DNA from: Rhizoclosmatium globosum
Lineage: Eukaryota; Chytridiomycota; Chytridiomycetes; Chytridiales; Chytriomycetaceae
Direction: 5' to 3'
Assembly: GCA_002104985.1 (NCBI GenBank)
Contig: MCGO01000090.1
Location: forward strand, 99,815 to 163,814
DNA length: 64,000 bases
Below, piece after piece: positions 30,450 through 44,924 of the stretch. Below the pieces are notes generated by a model. It ran no database searches, was not told where the DNA came from, and worked only from the letters and a program-made list of their open reading frames with translations. The stretch's first letter is position 1. Each line of letters opens with the position of its first letter. The position numbers and the translations under genes are program-made.

Positions 30450-30453
30450 ATGT
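30450..30453. repeat. target-site duplication, right copy
   Basis: ATGT one base after the LTR2 terminus, matching 21761-21764. Confidence 0.5.
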
Positions 30454-30665
30454 GCTTCAAAGGGGAGTTTCAGTGTGAGTCATACGTGTGGAAACGCAAC
30501 GAGTTCGGAAGTCTCGGCTTCGTATCAAGAAAACGAATACGACATTATAAATAAATTGTGACAAGGAAAGTTACTTTGTTTAATTGTTTTAATTTTAATC
30601 AATTTATTCTCCAGCATCTCATTTCTTTTCTTCACCTCGGCGAATTCAAATCACGCCAACAACCA

Positions 30666-33600
30666 ATGTTTGGTATACTCGTCTTCGCAGCAATCTTTTC
30701 TTGTGCGATCATGGTTGTCGCCGGTGTAACAGACCTAGACTGTACCACGGCGAATTCGATTTGGCCAGCCGTGTTTACCAGTTTGACGAATTGCTGCACT
30801 ACATCCACAGTGGACTGCAACGGGGCCTCAAACTCAACCGGTTTGATCGACTCGGATGATTGCTTCGTTTCTTGCAACAGCAACGGATTACTTGACAGAA
30901 TGTGAGATCCCAATTTCAAAACACTTAAACACTCATTCATCTAATCCTAATCACAGTAAGATCCAAAATACGAACTTGGCAGCTGGCGTTGTGCCTAATT
31001 TTAATAATTTGGGTTCATTGACAACTTTGTAAGTCGATGATAATGTGGTAAAGGTCTCGTCTTTATTAACCTTTCCATCAGAATCATAGCCAACAACTCA
31101 TTTATAGGACAGTTAAGTCGGTGGCCGACGACACTGTTTTCGTGTAAGTCCCCGCCTTTATTACTTGAAGCGATGACAGGTTTCCACTGTGCAGCGATAT
31201 CCGCCGAAACCAGATTGATGGCCCCATCCCCACTTTGCCTTTCACAACCTCGCACGCATACTTTGATTGCAATGCATTGAGCGGCGCAATTCCGCCTCTA
31301 CCCAACAATATTATCGAGTTGTAAGTCCATCCGCACCTTATATCACCGCTGGCACTCACATTGGTTATGCCACCCATACAGCTGCTCCAACTCGAACCAA
31401 CACACTGGCAGTCTTCCCGAATTTAACACACCCTCCTCGCCTCGTTCAATGCGACAGACAATCAGATCAGCGGAACGATCCCACTCTCGTTTTCGAGCTC
31501 TTCCTTGAAACAGTTTGAGGTAACAAACAACCAATTAACAGGCGCCATTCCGAACTTGCCGTCATCGTTGACAACAGGCAACTTTGATGGAAACTGCTTT
31601 TCGCCGTCAAGCAGTGTGACATTTAAAAACTCGTGTCCGATTGCATCCACGTGTTCTTCCCAAGCAGATTGTGCTCAGCATAACGCAACGGGTATTGTGG
31701 ACTGTGTTGCTGCATCATCGTCTGGTACCCTCCAATGTCTATTTACTAGTTGTAACGCACCGGGATCCACCCCAACAAATGGAAACACAACATGCACAGT
31801 GAGTTTTGCTGTTTGCGATTCTTAAATTAATCAAAATAAGGTTGGAATTGGAGGCGATTGTACAGTCGACACAGATTGTATTGCACATATCAATGGACCA
31901 GTGATTGTCAGACAGATACTTTTGGATCAAACGTTTGTCAAAATCAAGATTGTGACAGCGGGTTCGCTCTTGAGCAAGATTCGTACAGCCATTTCATATG
32001 TGTCGTAAGTTTTTTGTTTTCAAAAGTCGGGAGAGGTTTCTAATGCTGAGAGATGGGCAGGGAATCACCACCATGACAACGTTGACGACGCAAACCACGT
32101 TAACAACATTGACAACTGATACGACGGCAACAACACAAACGACACAAATGACCGACACAACCACAACAACCGAAACAACGACAACTACTGGAACCAGTTA
32201 TACAACGACCACCACCACAACTGGAGCTCTTGGTCCAACGGGAACAACTGCGACGACTCAAACAACTGGAACAACTGCTACTACAGGAACAACCGTTGCT
32301 ACAGTAACGACTCAGACAACCCAGACGACAGTCACTTCGTCAACTACAACAACCATTACAAAAAGCCAAACCATTAATTCATTGACCACAGCCACAACAA
32401 CTAGTAAGCCTAATTTTTCTGTAACAGCTTCCTCGATTTCAACATCAGCTTCAAATAATGCGACAACATCCACCGAAATTTCATTCACAACTTCTTCCTC
32501 AGCCTCATTTACCCTGCTAACACCAACTACTTCAACCTCTTTCTCAACATTGCTCGTACCCGCATCCTCATTAACGTCGACACCCTTAGTAACCACAACT
32601 ACATTGCCAGTTTCCATTCCAAGCGTGTTTTCTGCAGATGATATCGCGAACCAAATGGCTGCAGGCGCCATTCCTCCGTACAACCCGCTTCTTCCAATCG
32701 ACGCCGCAGCTGCTCAACGAGTTGTTGATAGCACCACGGCCCTACTCAAAAATGCGTTGTACAAAGTGGATCCTCTGTCACTGACTCAGTCTCTGGGACT
32801 CATGATTGGAAGTTTGTACCCGAGTCAGACGTTCAGTTTCGCTGCTGTTCCACTGAATGCGTCAACGCCGTTTGGTCAGAACGGGGCTGTATATGTCTTT
32901 TCTTTCTCTCAGTATTCCGTAAGTCGATTATTTTTTTCGTTTGCTTTTCTAATTCACATTCAGATTAATAACGTTGTCACGTCTTCGTCGCGTCAAGGAA
33001 TTTTGACAACCTATAACGCGAGTGCTCTCCAACTGTTTTTACCGCTTGAAGTAGCCATCGATTCGGAATGGGTCAGCATGCAATTATTGTCAAACAGCTC
33101 GAATGTGGTCATCAGTATCAACACGGCACATACTCTTTAGTTAATTTCAATTTGGCTGTCTCCTCTTCTGGGAAGAAGCGAGCTCCGGGAGTAGCCACAA
33201 ACATCATCAACGGAGCATCGCCTCTTTTCGCTCTTACCACGCCACTAAATGATCCTCGATTCCCAGTTCCGATTCCAACAACAGTCACAGGTAGACCTTT
33301 GGTCAATGCAACTCGTCCCGCTCTTACCGATCAAGACTTTGTCAATAATGCGACTTTGATTGTTGATACTGTATTGCCAGCTTGTGCGAGTCCCTGCGAA
33401 TCATTAGTAAGTGTTTTATCCATGTAAAACCTCATACTGACCACAATCTGCAGATTCCCAACTTCGCCACATTCAAATATGGCGCGTCCATCGACACCTT
33501 GAACTCAACCTGTCAATTAGTCACCCCCACAAACCTCACCTCCTACACAAACTGCGCCGCGAACCAACCAAGCTGCAACACCCGCGGAATCTCAGGCGTA

Positions 33601-34784
33601 AGCCTCGCCAAAGAATTCGCCCTCCTCTTTGAAGACCTCTGCACCCGATACATCCAACCCACACCATCTGTCACAGCCATAACAAAACCCTCACATTCAC
33701 ATTCAACGAAACATCAACCCAACACGTCCTCCACTTCAAATACTCTGTCACAGACGTCAACGGCCGCACACTCGCTGGTATCCCGTACCCAATCTTCATG
33801 ACGGATGTATTAGCACGGCGTCGTGACGTTATCACACTCGACTCTACGCCTCAAATCAGTTACGACGGATGTGGCCCTGTGATTGCGCATATGAAGTACG
33901 ATTTATGTGAAGGTTCTGTTGTTAATGGGAACGGATGTAATGGAAATGTGACGGCGCATTTGAAGTATCCTGAAGTTGACTTGACAAAGATTCCGGGGAG
34001 TGGGTATGATGGGCAGACGTGTAAAGCTGCTCCTATTGGTGGTGGTGGTGGTGTGGTGTGGTTACTACAGCGTCGGGACTTTCTTTGAATAATGGAGGAG
34101 AGGGAGGAGGCGTCGTTGTTCCAAGTACTGGCCCTCGTATTCCTGCACCTACTTCGGCGATTGGGAATAGTCAGGGCGCTCAAAATCAAATGGAAACGGT
34201 CAAGGCTCCAAAATCAGAATACGAATAATCAAGATTCTCAAAATCAAAATTCAAACAGTGGATCCGGAAATCAGCAAGTAAAAGCTACAACGACTGCAGG
34301 AAGTCTTGTTGATGGTACAGGAAGCACATCAGGTAATGGGGGCGTACAGGCTCCTGGAGGCGTTTCCTCCTCGAATGGCGACGTTTCTCAGTTACAACCC
34401 GTTGCAACCGATACAAGACCAAAATCTCCAGGTATTGCAGCGATTTTGAATGGAGGCTCTGACATTCTTGTGAATCAAGCGCAAGGACCTACTGCCATAC
34501 CCGCGACGAGTCAATTGCCACAACCAGCACAGGAACCAGTACAAACTATTGGATCTGGAAATAATCAAATTGGAGGTGGTCAATCTGATTCTGTGGGCAC
34601 AGTTATCGGTGTGGTTCCAAGTAATGCACCCATCGTTGGGCAACCAGTTATTTTGCAGGGAACAACCAGCATTACCGCCACCTCCAATACAGTTGTAAGT
34701 ATCGCGTCTTCGACAATTACACGCGCTGATGCCGGAAACGCTGCTGCAACTACAACTGTCAAAAAGTCTGACACGCCATCTTGA
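30666..34784 (+). CDS. LRR / Thr-Ser-rich surface protein, copy 1 (reading frame broken)
   Basis: Signal peptide MFGILVFAAIFSCAIMVVAG, then a Cys-rich cap (LDCTTANSIWPAVF, NCCTTSTVDCNG) and LRRs in small exons: 30666-30901, 30957-31028, 31082-31141, 31195-31320, and a larger one covering FNATDNQISGTIP and NNQLTGAIPNLP. After Cys-rich pieces comes a long TTTQTT-type Thr tract (about 32,070-32,370), then a conserved core with SADDIANQMAAGAIPPYNPL and YDGCGPVIAHMKYDLCEGSV and HLKYPEVDLTKIPGSGYDGQ, and a Gln/Asn/Ser-rich tail. Compared with copy 2, frame breaks occur near 31,890, in a GGT repeat near 34,050 and in A-runs near 34,190 and 34,215. Several introns remain unplaced. Presumably a wall or adhesion protein. 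Confidence 0.6.
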
Positions 34785-35175
34785 CTCCTCTTTCCTATGT
34801 CTTTATCCTTTTCTCTTTCCATCTCTTTTGAAAATAGTAGCTTTTTTAAAAGTTTGAAACCTTCAACATACCTTATCAAAGTTTCTTTTTATCAGAATGC
34901 TAAAAATACAATGAGTTGATCCAGTTCATTAAAATCACTGCTAAAATCACGGTCGAGTCAGAGTCCCAGGAACCAGCGTCACAGTTCCTTCACTCCTCCT
35001 CCGTAATTGATCTTCATCCTCATTCCTCACATCTGAACTCTCATCTCCCAGAGTCTCAGACGATCCAACTACTTGCCGCATTTCTCGAGACTGCGTACAA
35101 TATTCTGGAGCCGGTGTCGCGTCCCTTTTTTGAATCACGGTTAAGAAAACAACTCATTCACGAGTAGCTGTGGAG
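34785..35175. other. spacer between convergent genes
   Basis: About 390 bases between the 3' ends of the LRR gene and the following minus-strand gene. AT-rich in the first half. I see no gene in it. Confidence 0.4.
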
Positions 35176-36140
35176 TTACCATCGTGGAACATAAAGTGGC
35201 AACGCCCTCTCAACAATTGAATCAATAGTCGCAGCCGTCCAAGCACTTCCATCATCCGCGTGAGTTCCAAACTGACGAATCGGGAATATCGGAACACTCT
35301 CATATATCTGAAGTGACCATTCTGTCTGCTGCGGAGTGAAGGAAGTTTTGAGTGCTACAAGGACGTTTACGGGGCGCGGAGCAGTGGAACGACGAGAGAG
35401 GTAGGCAAGGTGGAGGTGTGTATCTTCCTGCGTCCACGATTTACAAAGCTTTGTGATTTCACGTTCGTACTGTACATATTTACTATCAATACACAAGTAC
35501 CTACCAAATATCCAACATCTTACCTTCGGTTCCATCGCCGCCCACGCCTGAACAAAAGCCCAAACAGTAAACAGAACCAACAACGCGCCAAAGTAAATAG
35601 GAAACGCAGGTTCTCTGAGCACAGCCATTGTCACGATCGTCGCAGCCAACATGACAAGTGTGATTGAATTCCTCCATACGTGGGATACATCGCGGATATT
35701 CCTTTGCGCTGCAAGAAGCTGGTTGACTGATTTGATGCGGGCCGTGTACACAAAGTTGCTTAGTTTTCCTTCGAGGATATCAGGCATGATTTCGCCAAAG
35801 AAAGTTGGTGGAGTGTAGCTGGTTCCATGTGGTTTTGGTTTCAGTTAGTAGATGGTTTGGGTATAGGCGGGATATGGCACCATATATGCAGGGTAAAGAT
35901 ACGTTTCCACTTTCTGTTTTGTTGGACTTCGAGTTCCGCATCGAGTGGATCTCCGCCTTGGATGGCAGCAAGGACTAAACTGAGACGACGTTGTTGGTCT
36001 TGTGCGTTTTGAGTGGCTTGATTTGGGAGGAAGTTTCCGAGTGGTCGCAGAATTGGAAGCTCGGACGAAGGAGAAGTCTGGGCCGGTGACGTTGAAATGA
36101 GGTGGGTTGGTGGTGCGGATAACTGCGATTCTGAGGCCAT
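35176..36140 (-). CDS. two-helix membrane protein of unknown family
   Basis: The 3' part (35176-35787) starts MPDILEGKLSNFVYTARIK and has two adjacent hydrophobic segments (SITLVMLAATIVTMAVL and YFGALLVLFTVWAFVQAW), then a soluble C-terminal domain. A 54-nt stretch at 35470-35523 (GTAAGA...GTACAG) has intron ends and is a multiple of three with no stop, so it may be spliced or retained. Upstream, 35950-36140 encodes a Ser/Pro-rich N-terminus (MASESQLSAPPTHLI) ending QQNRK, followed by an intron with a perfect CTACTAAC branch site and acceptor at GGAACCAG; the donor is uncertain. If the ATG at 35787 is used, the protein is about 185-203 residues. I do not recognise the family. Confidence 0.5.
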
Positions 36141-36411
36141 TTCTGTCTTGGTTTGTCACACTGACAACAAAAGTAACATTGACCTATGCATAACTAAAAT
36201 AACGTAACGGAAAATGAAGTATAAGGGCTAAAGATTTCCGTTCGAGTTGAATGCAATAAAACGGTTATACATTATTTATTGGTCGATAAGATCATCGACA
36301 AACCCAGGTTGAAGAGATAGACAGAAAACTCAGAAGAGTATGAGATAATAGTTTATGCAGTATGAGGTGCTTTGTTGTAGGAGGGATGAAATTGGTTCTA
36401 TGGACCAATCG

Positions 36412-36654
36412 CTACCGGCCAAACAGTCCACCCACGGCACTAGCAAGCGAACCCAAGCTTAGATTTTGCAGAAACGAAGGAGATGATAGAGTTGGAAGCT
36501 GTGGTGCTGACGGCAGTGTTGCAGTGGTAGTTGTCATTGAAGGAGTAGCAATCCCACTTTGAGACTGAATCAGTGAATTTGATCCAGCTGCAGCATTCAG
36601 AGTAGTATTAGCTCGTCTCTGGTACAGAAATGGCACTGGAAAGAGGTATGGCAT
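36412..36654 (-). CDS. small hypothetical protein, Thr/Ser/Pro-rich
   Basis: 80 residues, MPYLFPVPFLYQRRANTTLN at the start and LGSLASAVGGLFGR at the end. The mid-part is Thr/Ser/Pro-rich. There is an in-frame stop a short way upstream, so the start is bounded. No family recognised; it could be a chance frame. Confidence 0.3.
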   Translation of the reverse strand: MPYLFPVPFLYQRRANTTLNAAAGSNSLIQSQSGIATPSMTTTTATLPSAPQLPTLSSPSFLQNLSLGSLASAVGGLFGR

Positions 36655-38025
36655 CTGGTTGTTTCTTTTTGGATGAATCGATTTTTGTTGTCACCCGTCG
36701 TTTGTGCCACAACCCTTCTTTTCGTTCAGTAAATATATTAGATCCGATTCGATTTATCAGAATACCGGATCATGCGGGGGAGAAACGGCCAGTTTTGGTG
36801 ACACCGTTCAGATCCCACACATTCAAGAAGCCGATTAAATACCGAATCATGTTTGAGTTCCGTCCGTCTAACATTCGTCAAAGAATTAAGTACGTACAAA
36901 GGAAAAGAAAGCCTCTAGAAAAGTTCATATTCAAAATTTTACGATTCTCGTCGGAATACTTCGGAAGCGGTTTCTGCTTTGGGTCCCGCAGCATCAATTC
37001 AATGCACCCTTCAATTTCTTCCACCATCCAAAAAAGCAAACAAGAATGCCATCCAAGAGCTATACCGAATCACAGTATCTCTCAGCAGCTTCTGCTTCCA
37101 CGTACTACTCAAGCACTCGTTCCTCCTCCTCAACAACAAGAGATGAGCCATACGGTCTCACGATGTTCAAACAAGACGTATCAGCACAGCTTTGTACCAC
37201 TTGCACGCACAGCTCCGTCCCACACTAGAAGCATCAGGAATACGCCAAGCTATAAAATCATTAGTTCAGCCAGACTCCGTTGCGGGTTTTACTTTTCTAT
37301 ATCACACACTTTCAGCATTTTTTTCAATAAATAGCTTCGTTCTGGCTTGAATATGACTATGATATCGTTCTGTTAATCCGGTCATAACTATACTTTCTCG
37401 CAACGGTCATGATTTTGTGTTCTGTTTTGAAGTAAAGGAAATATAAAGCTGTTGACTTGAGTATAATCATGATTTATAACGCTAATTATTGGTTATCGCG
37501 AACTTGGGCGAACTTGGTGTTCTTGCCCACTTTTCGGATCTAGACTTTGACTATTCACAATTTTAACTATTTCCTAATTCAGGAGTTACAAGATTTGTTT
37601 ATGACTTATTGATAAGAGACGGAGGTGATGCAAGAAAGGAGGAGTTCGCCTTATCTATCCTATTACTGATAAGAGCTTAACTGAGCCTGGATAAACCAGA
37701 CATGTGGTTTATAACAATCGGAGTTGTCCGGAACTTGTCCTTTTAGTGCCCCCGGGCGATTTCGGGAGAGTTCCATGAGGTTTTGGCGGTGGCGGAATCT
37801 GTTCCGAAATCCGCCGATGAAAGACCTTGTTGTAGCTCTGCGATCTGAAGCATTAGGTGGGACTAAGAAGGGATGGTTACGCGATTTATAATCTAGAGTA
37901 AATGAATCACACCACGTGTTTGTGAGTCAGTGCACAGAGAATGAAGGGATCAAAGTGGAAAAACGTGTTTGAAGGGGAAGAAAGGAGGCGAAAACTGCAA
38001 AGCAACAGAAAAACAACCCCCAAAA
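36655..38025. other. 1.4-kb region with at most a small hypothetical gene
   Basis: A frame at 37046-37228 begins MPSKSYTESQYLSAASASTY and is Ser-rich; a second frame immediately after (LRPTLEASGIRQAIKSLVQP) reads like a protein continuation but would need a frame change near 37,190. From 37,330 to 38,025 I see only AT-rich sequence, some GC-rich patches (37,740-37,830) and the leader of enolase. Nothing else can be supported. Confidence 0.3.
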
Positions 38026-39628
<1,603 letters not shown>

Positions 39629-39853
39629 ATCTCTGCATCTTGAATTCTGCAAAAATACTCGTCGCTCGTTTTTAAACTCTATAATAAAGGCGAATTTTGG
39701 TGATACTGTAACTATTGTCTCGAGTTCTGTCTTTTTATCTGAAGAGGTTGTCTCTATCAACAATACTTAAAACTCATTTGATTGACTTGATGTAACCATA
39801 TTTTCTTTATTCGTAAGTTAAGAGATACGTGGGGCAAAAAGCCACAAATAGAG

Positions 39854-40635
39854 TTAACGAAGCAAGTCAAACAAGAACACGAAAATGAAAAGAGTAACAA
39901 CTGAGACAGTGAACATTTTGGAGACGAGGATTTGGTCGTGGTTGAGTTTGCAGCAGCAGGAGCGGTGGCAATCTGAGTAATGGTACTGGCGGATAAGGTT
40001 TGTGAAGCAGTCGCGTTTACAGTCTGATAAGTGATGACTGGAACTTGATTGGGAACAACGACCACAGGAACATCTTGAACCTGGACTTGTGTTGCGACTA
40101 CAGCTTGGCTATCAGACCCTTGATTGCCAGACCCTTGGTTGTCAGCGCCTTGATTACCAGTGCCTTGGTTTCCAGATCCTTGATCGCCAGTTCCTTGGTT
40201 TCCAGATCCTTGACTGCTGTAACGGTCGCAACCACAACAGGGGCTGTATTAATAACAACAGGCATCGTAGCAGGAACAACTGGTTGAGTAGCTTCACCGA
40301 CACTCAAACCCAATGTATTCTGGGCAGGGACAGGCGCTGTAGCAATTCGGATCACGCGCTGTAGCAATTCGGATCACAAGCTCCCCTCCATTGTCCAATG
40401 CAAGAGTAGTAGTTACAACAGCAGGTGCACAACATCATCATACCCACTTTCCGGGGATCTTTGTCAAATCGATTGTAGGAAACTTCAAGTGCACAGTGAC
40501 GTTTCCATTGTATCCGTTGTTTCCAACCAAGTCACCTTCACAGACGTCAGCCCGAGAATGGCTGCTGCGAAGAGCAAAAGCTGCATTTTCGCTTTTCTTC
40601 TTCCGGCTAAACTTCAATCCAATCGCTACATTCAA
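39854..40635 (-). pseudogene. 3' fragment of the LRR / Thr-Ser-rich surface protein family (copy 3)
   Basis: On the minus strand, VCEGDLVGNNGYNGNVTVHL followed by KFPTIDLTKIPGKW matches the conserved C-terminal core of copies 1 and 2 (CEGSV...HLKFPEYDLTQIPGSGY). The frame then breaks and continues through Ala/Thr/Val-rich low-complexity sequence with a tandem repeat of about 24 nt (KDLETK/ALVIKAL type) to a hydrophobic tail (MFTVSVVTLFIFVFLF) in yet another frame. No LRR or N-terminal part is present before enolase's end. Interpreted as a decayed partial duplicate lying between enolase and copy 2. Confidence 0.65.
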
Positions 40636-40833
40636 TATGGTGTCAGCTTCAAGAAAAAAATTATAGCCGACTGTAGTTACTAAAGATTCGCTTGTTTTGG
40701 CTTCACTTTTGCTGAAATTTGTATTTTAAAATGAAACTTCAAATATGCATAAATATGAAGTAAATAATTTTTCCTCAAAAATTCTTTACTACGAGTATTG
40801 GCACTTTTAAAACAGGCCCATCATGAAATCAAA

Positions 40834-43800
40834 CTAATAAAATGACAAAAGAAAAAGACCAACTGACCCAACCATATACTTCAACTTAGACGCGCTGGAT
40901 TTGGTTGATCCAATCGCGTTTCCTTCTCCCGTATTTGTCACAACACTTGTCACTTGCGTGAAGTCAAAGGCGCTGACTGAGTTGAGTTTCGTGTTGAAGT
41001 TGCTTGAGAGACAAACGGCGCGTCAGGAATAACCACAATTGCAGTTGCTTGGGGAATATTTACAGGCAGATTTACAGGAGAAACAATTACCCCAGCCGTT
41101 CCTTGGTTTTGTGATGTTCCAGAATCTTGTGGCACAATGACAGTTTGAATAGCGGATGAACCTCCATTGTCAACTTGCAGAGCGGCAGTAGAGATAGCTG
41201 GATTACCAGTACCTGGATTACCAGTACCTGGATTGCTTGGAATAGCGACAGGAGAGTTTCCTGTATTTCCTTGATCCGCAACGGCTGCCGTTGTTTGTGG
41301 ACTGGTTCCTTTTCCGGAATTCTCAGTGAGCCAACCAACTGTACGTCGTGGTCCAACGACATCCCCGCTTGTATTTCCATTACCTGAATCGACCGTCGCA
41401 ATTTGAGCTGGGTAATTTGGCTCGTCGTTCACAATGGCAAGTGACTGGGTCTTGACTGGATTCTGTCCTTGTCCTTGTCCTTTATCACCTTCACCACCCA
41501 AGATGAGCGCCGGAGTCGTAACAGGGGTTTTTCCACCTCCATTGTCCACAGGTTTCGCCTTGCATGACTGCGAATCGTATCCACTTCCTGGAATCTGGGT
41601 CAAATCGTACTCTGGGAACTTTAAGTGAGGCGTGAAGGTTCCGTTGCAAACGTTGCTGCCAATCACGCTTCCTTCACAGATATCGTATTTCATGTGAGCA
41701 ATTACTGGTCCGCATCCATCGTACATAAGCGGCGCGGAGTCGATCAAATCACGTGGAACAAGCACATCATTGAATTCTGGGTAAGGAAGACCAGCGTACG
41801 TTGTCGTGTTAGTTATATCCGTCACAGAGAACTGGAAATTGATAATGTATTGGTTTGCAGTGTTGTTGAAATTGAATTCAAGAGTTCTGCTCTTTGCCAA
41901 GACATCTGGAGTCGGTTGGATAAATCCTTTGCAAGCAACTTCAAAGCGATCGGCGAAATCTATGGCTAAGGCAACACCAAGGATCCAGGCACTTGACAAG
42001 CTGGCAGTGCTGAGGCACACGACACATACGACGCGAATGTGGAGTGAGTGACAAGCTGGCAGGTTGAATTTAATGTCTGGATAGTTGCGCTTTCACGGAA
42101 TCCTGCAAAGTTTGGAATCTTGTATGTGTCTCATTAGATGCTTCTAACACAATATCAGAGGTACCTGTGATTCACAAGATCGCGCACAATCAGGAACAAT
42201 GATGCTTTTCGCAATATCCACAAAGTCTTGGTCAGTCAAAGGAGAATGGGTCTTATTTACCAATGGTCGGTTTGGAATAATCCTTGGGAAAATGGGAACA
42301 AGCGGTGCAGCTCCATTGATAACGAAGGGTGCAATTCCAGCAGCTCTTTTTCTTGCGGACTTGGATATAGCCACATTGAAGTTTACAAGCGAGGTATGAC
42401 CCGTATTGATGCTGACAACTACATTTGAACTATTGGCCAACAATTGCATTCCGATCCACTCTGTTGCAATGGCGACTTCCATAAATCTCCAATGCACTTG
42501 CGTTGTACGTTGTCAAGATACCCGATCGCGATGAAGACGTTGCCACACTATTGATCTAACCATGGGGACTTTTGATCAGACTGAAACTTGTATAAGAAGA
42601 TAACAACTCACCGAATATTGACTGAATGAAATTATATACGCGGCACCATTCTGGTCTTGTCCTGTCTGCGAACTTCCTGCCAACGGATATCCAGCGAAAC
42701 TGAACGTCAAACCGGGCTGCAAAGTTCCCTGCATATATCCCAACGACTTTGTAAAAGAGACAGGCTCTAATCGATAGTTTGAATTTCCGAGTAGAGTTGA
42801 GTAGCTGTCAACAACAGCCTGGGCACTGTTGGAATCAAGTGGGATGAGAGGGGAATAAGAGGGGATTGGACCAGCCGCAATCTGGTTTGCAATATCATCA
42901 GCGCTGAGAGGCGAAGAAGCCTGAGTCGTGGATTGTGGTGGTTGAGCTGCTGAAGATGTAGTGGCCTTTGTCGAAATTGGAGGATTAGAAGATGAGGCCG
43001 GTGCGGAAGATGAAGTCATTACAGGTGCAGCTGTCGAAATATTGTTGGTAGAAGCAATCAACGAAGCCGTTGGTGATGGGGTCGTTGAAGCGATCGTCCA
43101 TGTCTTTGGAATTGACTCACTAGTCGTCACAAAAGGTATCATCGTGGTAGTTGGGAAGGTTGTACTGGTAAATGCAGAATTCGCAGTGTTAGCAGTGTTA
43201 GCAGTGGAAGAAATGGACGCAGTGGATGCAGTTGAAATTTTAGTCGAGGCTCTAGTCGCTGTTGTAGATGCGGTTAAAGCAGATATGCTACTGAATCGTG
43301 TGGTTTCAACCAATGACGAAAAGTACGTACTCGTTTGAACAGTAGAGTTTACATTAGTTGTAGGAGCACTTGATACACGCGTAGAAACAGTTGAAACGAG
43401 TAAACTAGATGAATATGTGGTCATCACGGTTGACGCCGTCACAGGACAATTGTTGGTGAAATTAAGAGTATAGAAATATTGACGCTGGCTATGTTACTGA
43501 AACAATTTCCTTCAAGTCTCAGCCCCGCGAACGAGTCTGACGTGGCATTCAAAGAGCTTGGCCCTTTTGGAAAAACTCCAGTCAACTTATTGTTGGCCAC
43601 TTGAAACGTTTTCAGGTTGGACGAAGTGAAAGACGATGGAATCGTGCCTCCGATGTTGTTATCATTCACCTTGAATACAGTAAGAGTTTGCGGAAACGTG
43701 GACGGAAGCGTTCCAGTGAGATTCGTGAACTCAGATGTGTTATAGAGATATGTCAATCGAATAAATCCAGATTGAATATAAGCTCTCACAACTGAATTAA

Positions 43801-44586
43801 GTTGGTAGGCAACGTCGGAATGCTTCCTGAAATCAAGTGATTATATCCAACATGGATTTCTTGGATTACGGATGGCCAATTGGAAGGGATTGAACCAGAG
43901 AGGCCATTGTTTTCGATGTTGCTGTGCGTAAATTAAGACTAAAAGACTAAAAGACACTAATTATGACTTACAGAAAAGTCAGTTGTGCGTAGAGAGACCA
44001 GTTTGGGATATTTCCAGTCATTTTGTTGAAAGGAACGTGGCTTTAACGTTAATTAAAATTGCAGAAGCGACTTTCATGAATGTACTTACAACACTTCGAT
44101 ATTAGACGGCAAATTTAGAGGAAGAGTACCAATGAATGAGTTGCTTTCAAGGTATCTGAAGCCAAGAATTGCAAAACTTGAGTCTTCCAGTTACATGCCA
44201 TGGAGAAAACGCAACTTACACAAATGTCAATCCATCAAATCTACTCAAATCAGGAAATTGCTGGCTTGGTAGCGTAGACCTCAGTAAGCGACTTCAAAAG
44301 GTTGATATCAATGGCACACTCAAAAGTTTCAAAAAAGTAATACTCACATCTGCGTGATACGGTTGCTGAAATTTGAATCGCAAGCAACATAGCAATCATC
44401 TGTATAGATTGCAGGTGTAGCATGCACCGCTCCGTGGCAGTTGATATCAGTGTAATCGCAACAGTTTGTCGCGTTCTTAAAAACAGCAGGCCATACACTG
44501 TTTAGCTGAGCACAATCAATACCACCAACAGAGGCAACAGATTGCAGCAAGGATAAGATGGATACGGCCACGATCGTTGGTTTCAT
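40834..44586 (-). CDS. LRR / Thr-Ser-rich GPI-anchored surface protein, copy 2
   Basis: Exon 1 (44348-44586) encodes signal peptide MKPTIVAVSILSLLQSVASV and a Cys cap (CAQLNSVWPAVFKNATNCC). LRR exons follow (SNSFIGTLPLNLP, FNKMTGNIPNWS, NNGLSGSIPSNWP, NNKLTGVFPKGP), then a Thr/Ser/Ala mucin-like stretch, SADDIANQIAAGPIPSYSPL, a core with YDGCGPVIAHMKYDICEGSV and HLKFPEYDLTQIPGSGYDSQ, and a Gln/Gly/Pro-rich tail. Splicing a 44-nt intron near 40,970-41,020 (CC|GTTTGT...GTCAG|C) gives a hydrophobic end YMVGSVGLFLLSFY, a typical GPI signal, with stop at 40834-40836. A frame change near 43,470 between the LRR and Thr-rich parts is unexplained. Copy 1 has the same plan in opposite orientation. Confidence 0.65.
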
Positions 44587-44924
44587 TGACAGGATTTTAA
44601 ATTGGGGTTTTCCTTTGCATTCAACTTTTAAGGGGGCTTTCAGAAAATCAAACGCCGAACTCAAAAAAAAAGTAGAACAAATGAGAACAGCTACTCATTC
44701 CAGTTAATCAGAATTCTGTTGAAGATCAAGGTCATACATTTCAGATGTTTGTTGACCTGTCAAATTTAACTACCATAACTGTCAAAGTTAAACTGACGGA
44801 TTGTAACCCAAAATGAAGAAGATGTGGTCCCTGAAGAAAGCTGGTATGGTTTCAACCTTATCGCTATCTGAGAGCTGATTGACTCACACGTGTTTTTCAC
44901 TGACACTGTCAAGACTTGCAAAAA
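44587..44924. other. divergent promoter region
   Basis: About 340 bases between the start of LRR copy 2 (minus) and the start of phosphoglycerate mutase (plus). It contains runs of A near 44,665. No gene seen. Confidence 0.4.

Noticed and set aside
34040..34075. A very short intron in the GGT repeat of LRR copy 1
   Set aside because: The segment it would remove (GVVTTA) corresponds to VTTPA in copy 2, so it looks coding; slippage in the repeat is more likely.
37600..37690. Possible C/D-box snoRNA (GGTGATGC...CTGA)
   Set aside because: Only loose box matches and no clear terminal stem or guide; too weak to call.
40045..40287. Plus-strand frames with SALITRP-like repeats
   Set aside because: They are the reverse strand of the tandem low-complexity repeat in the LRR family fragment.
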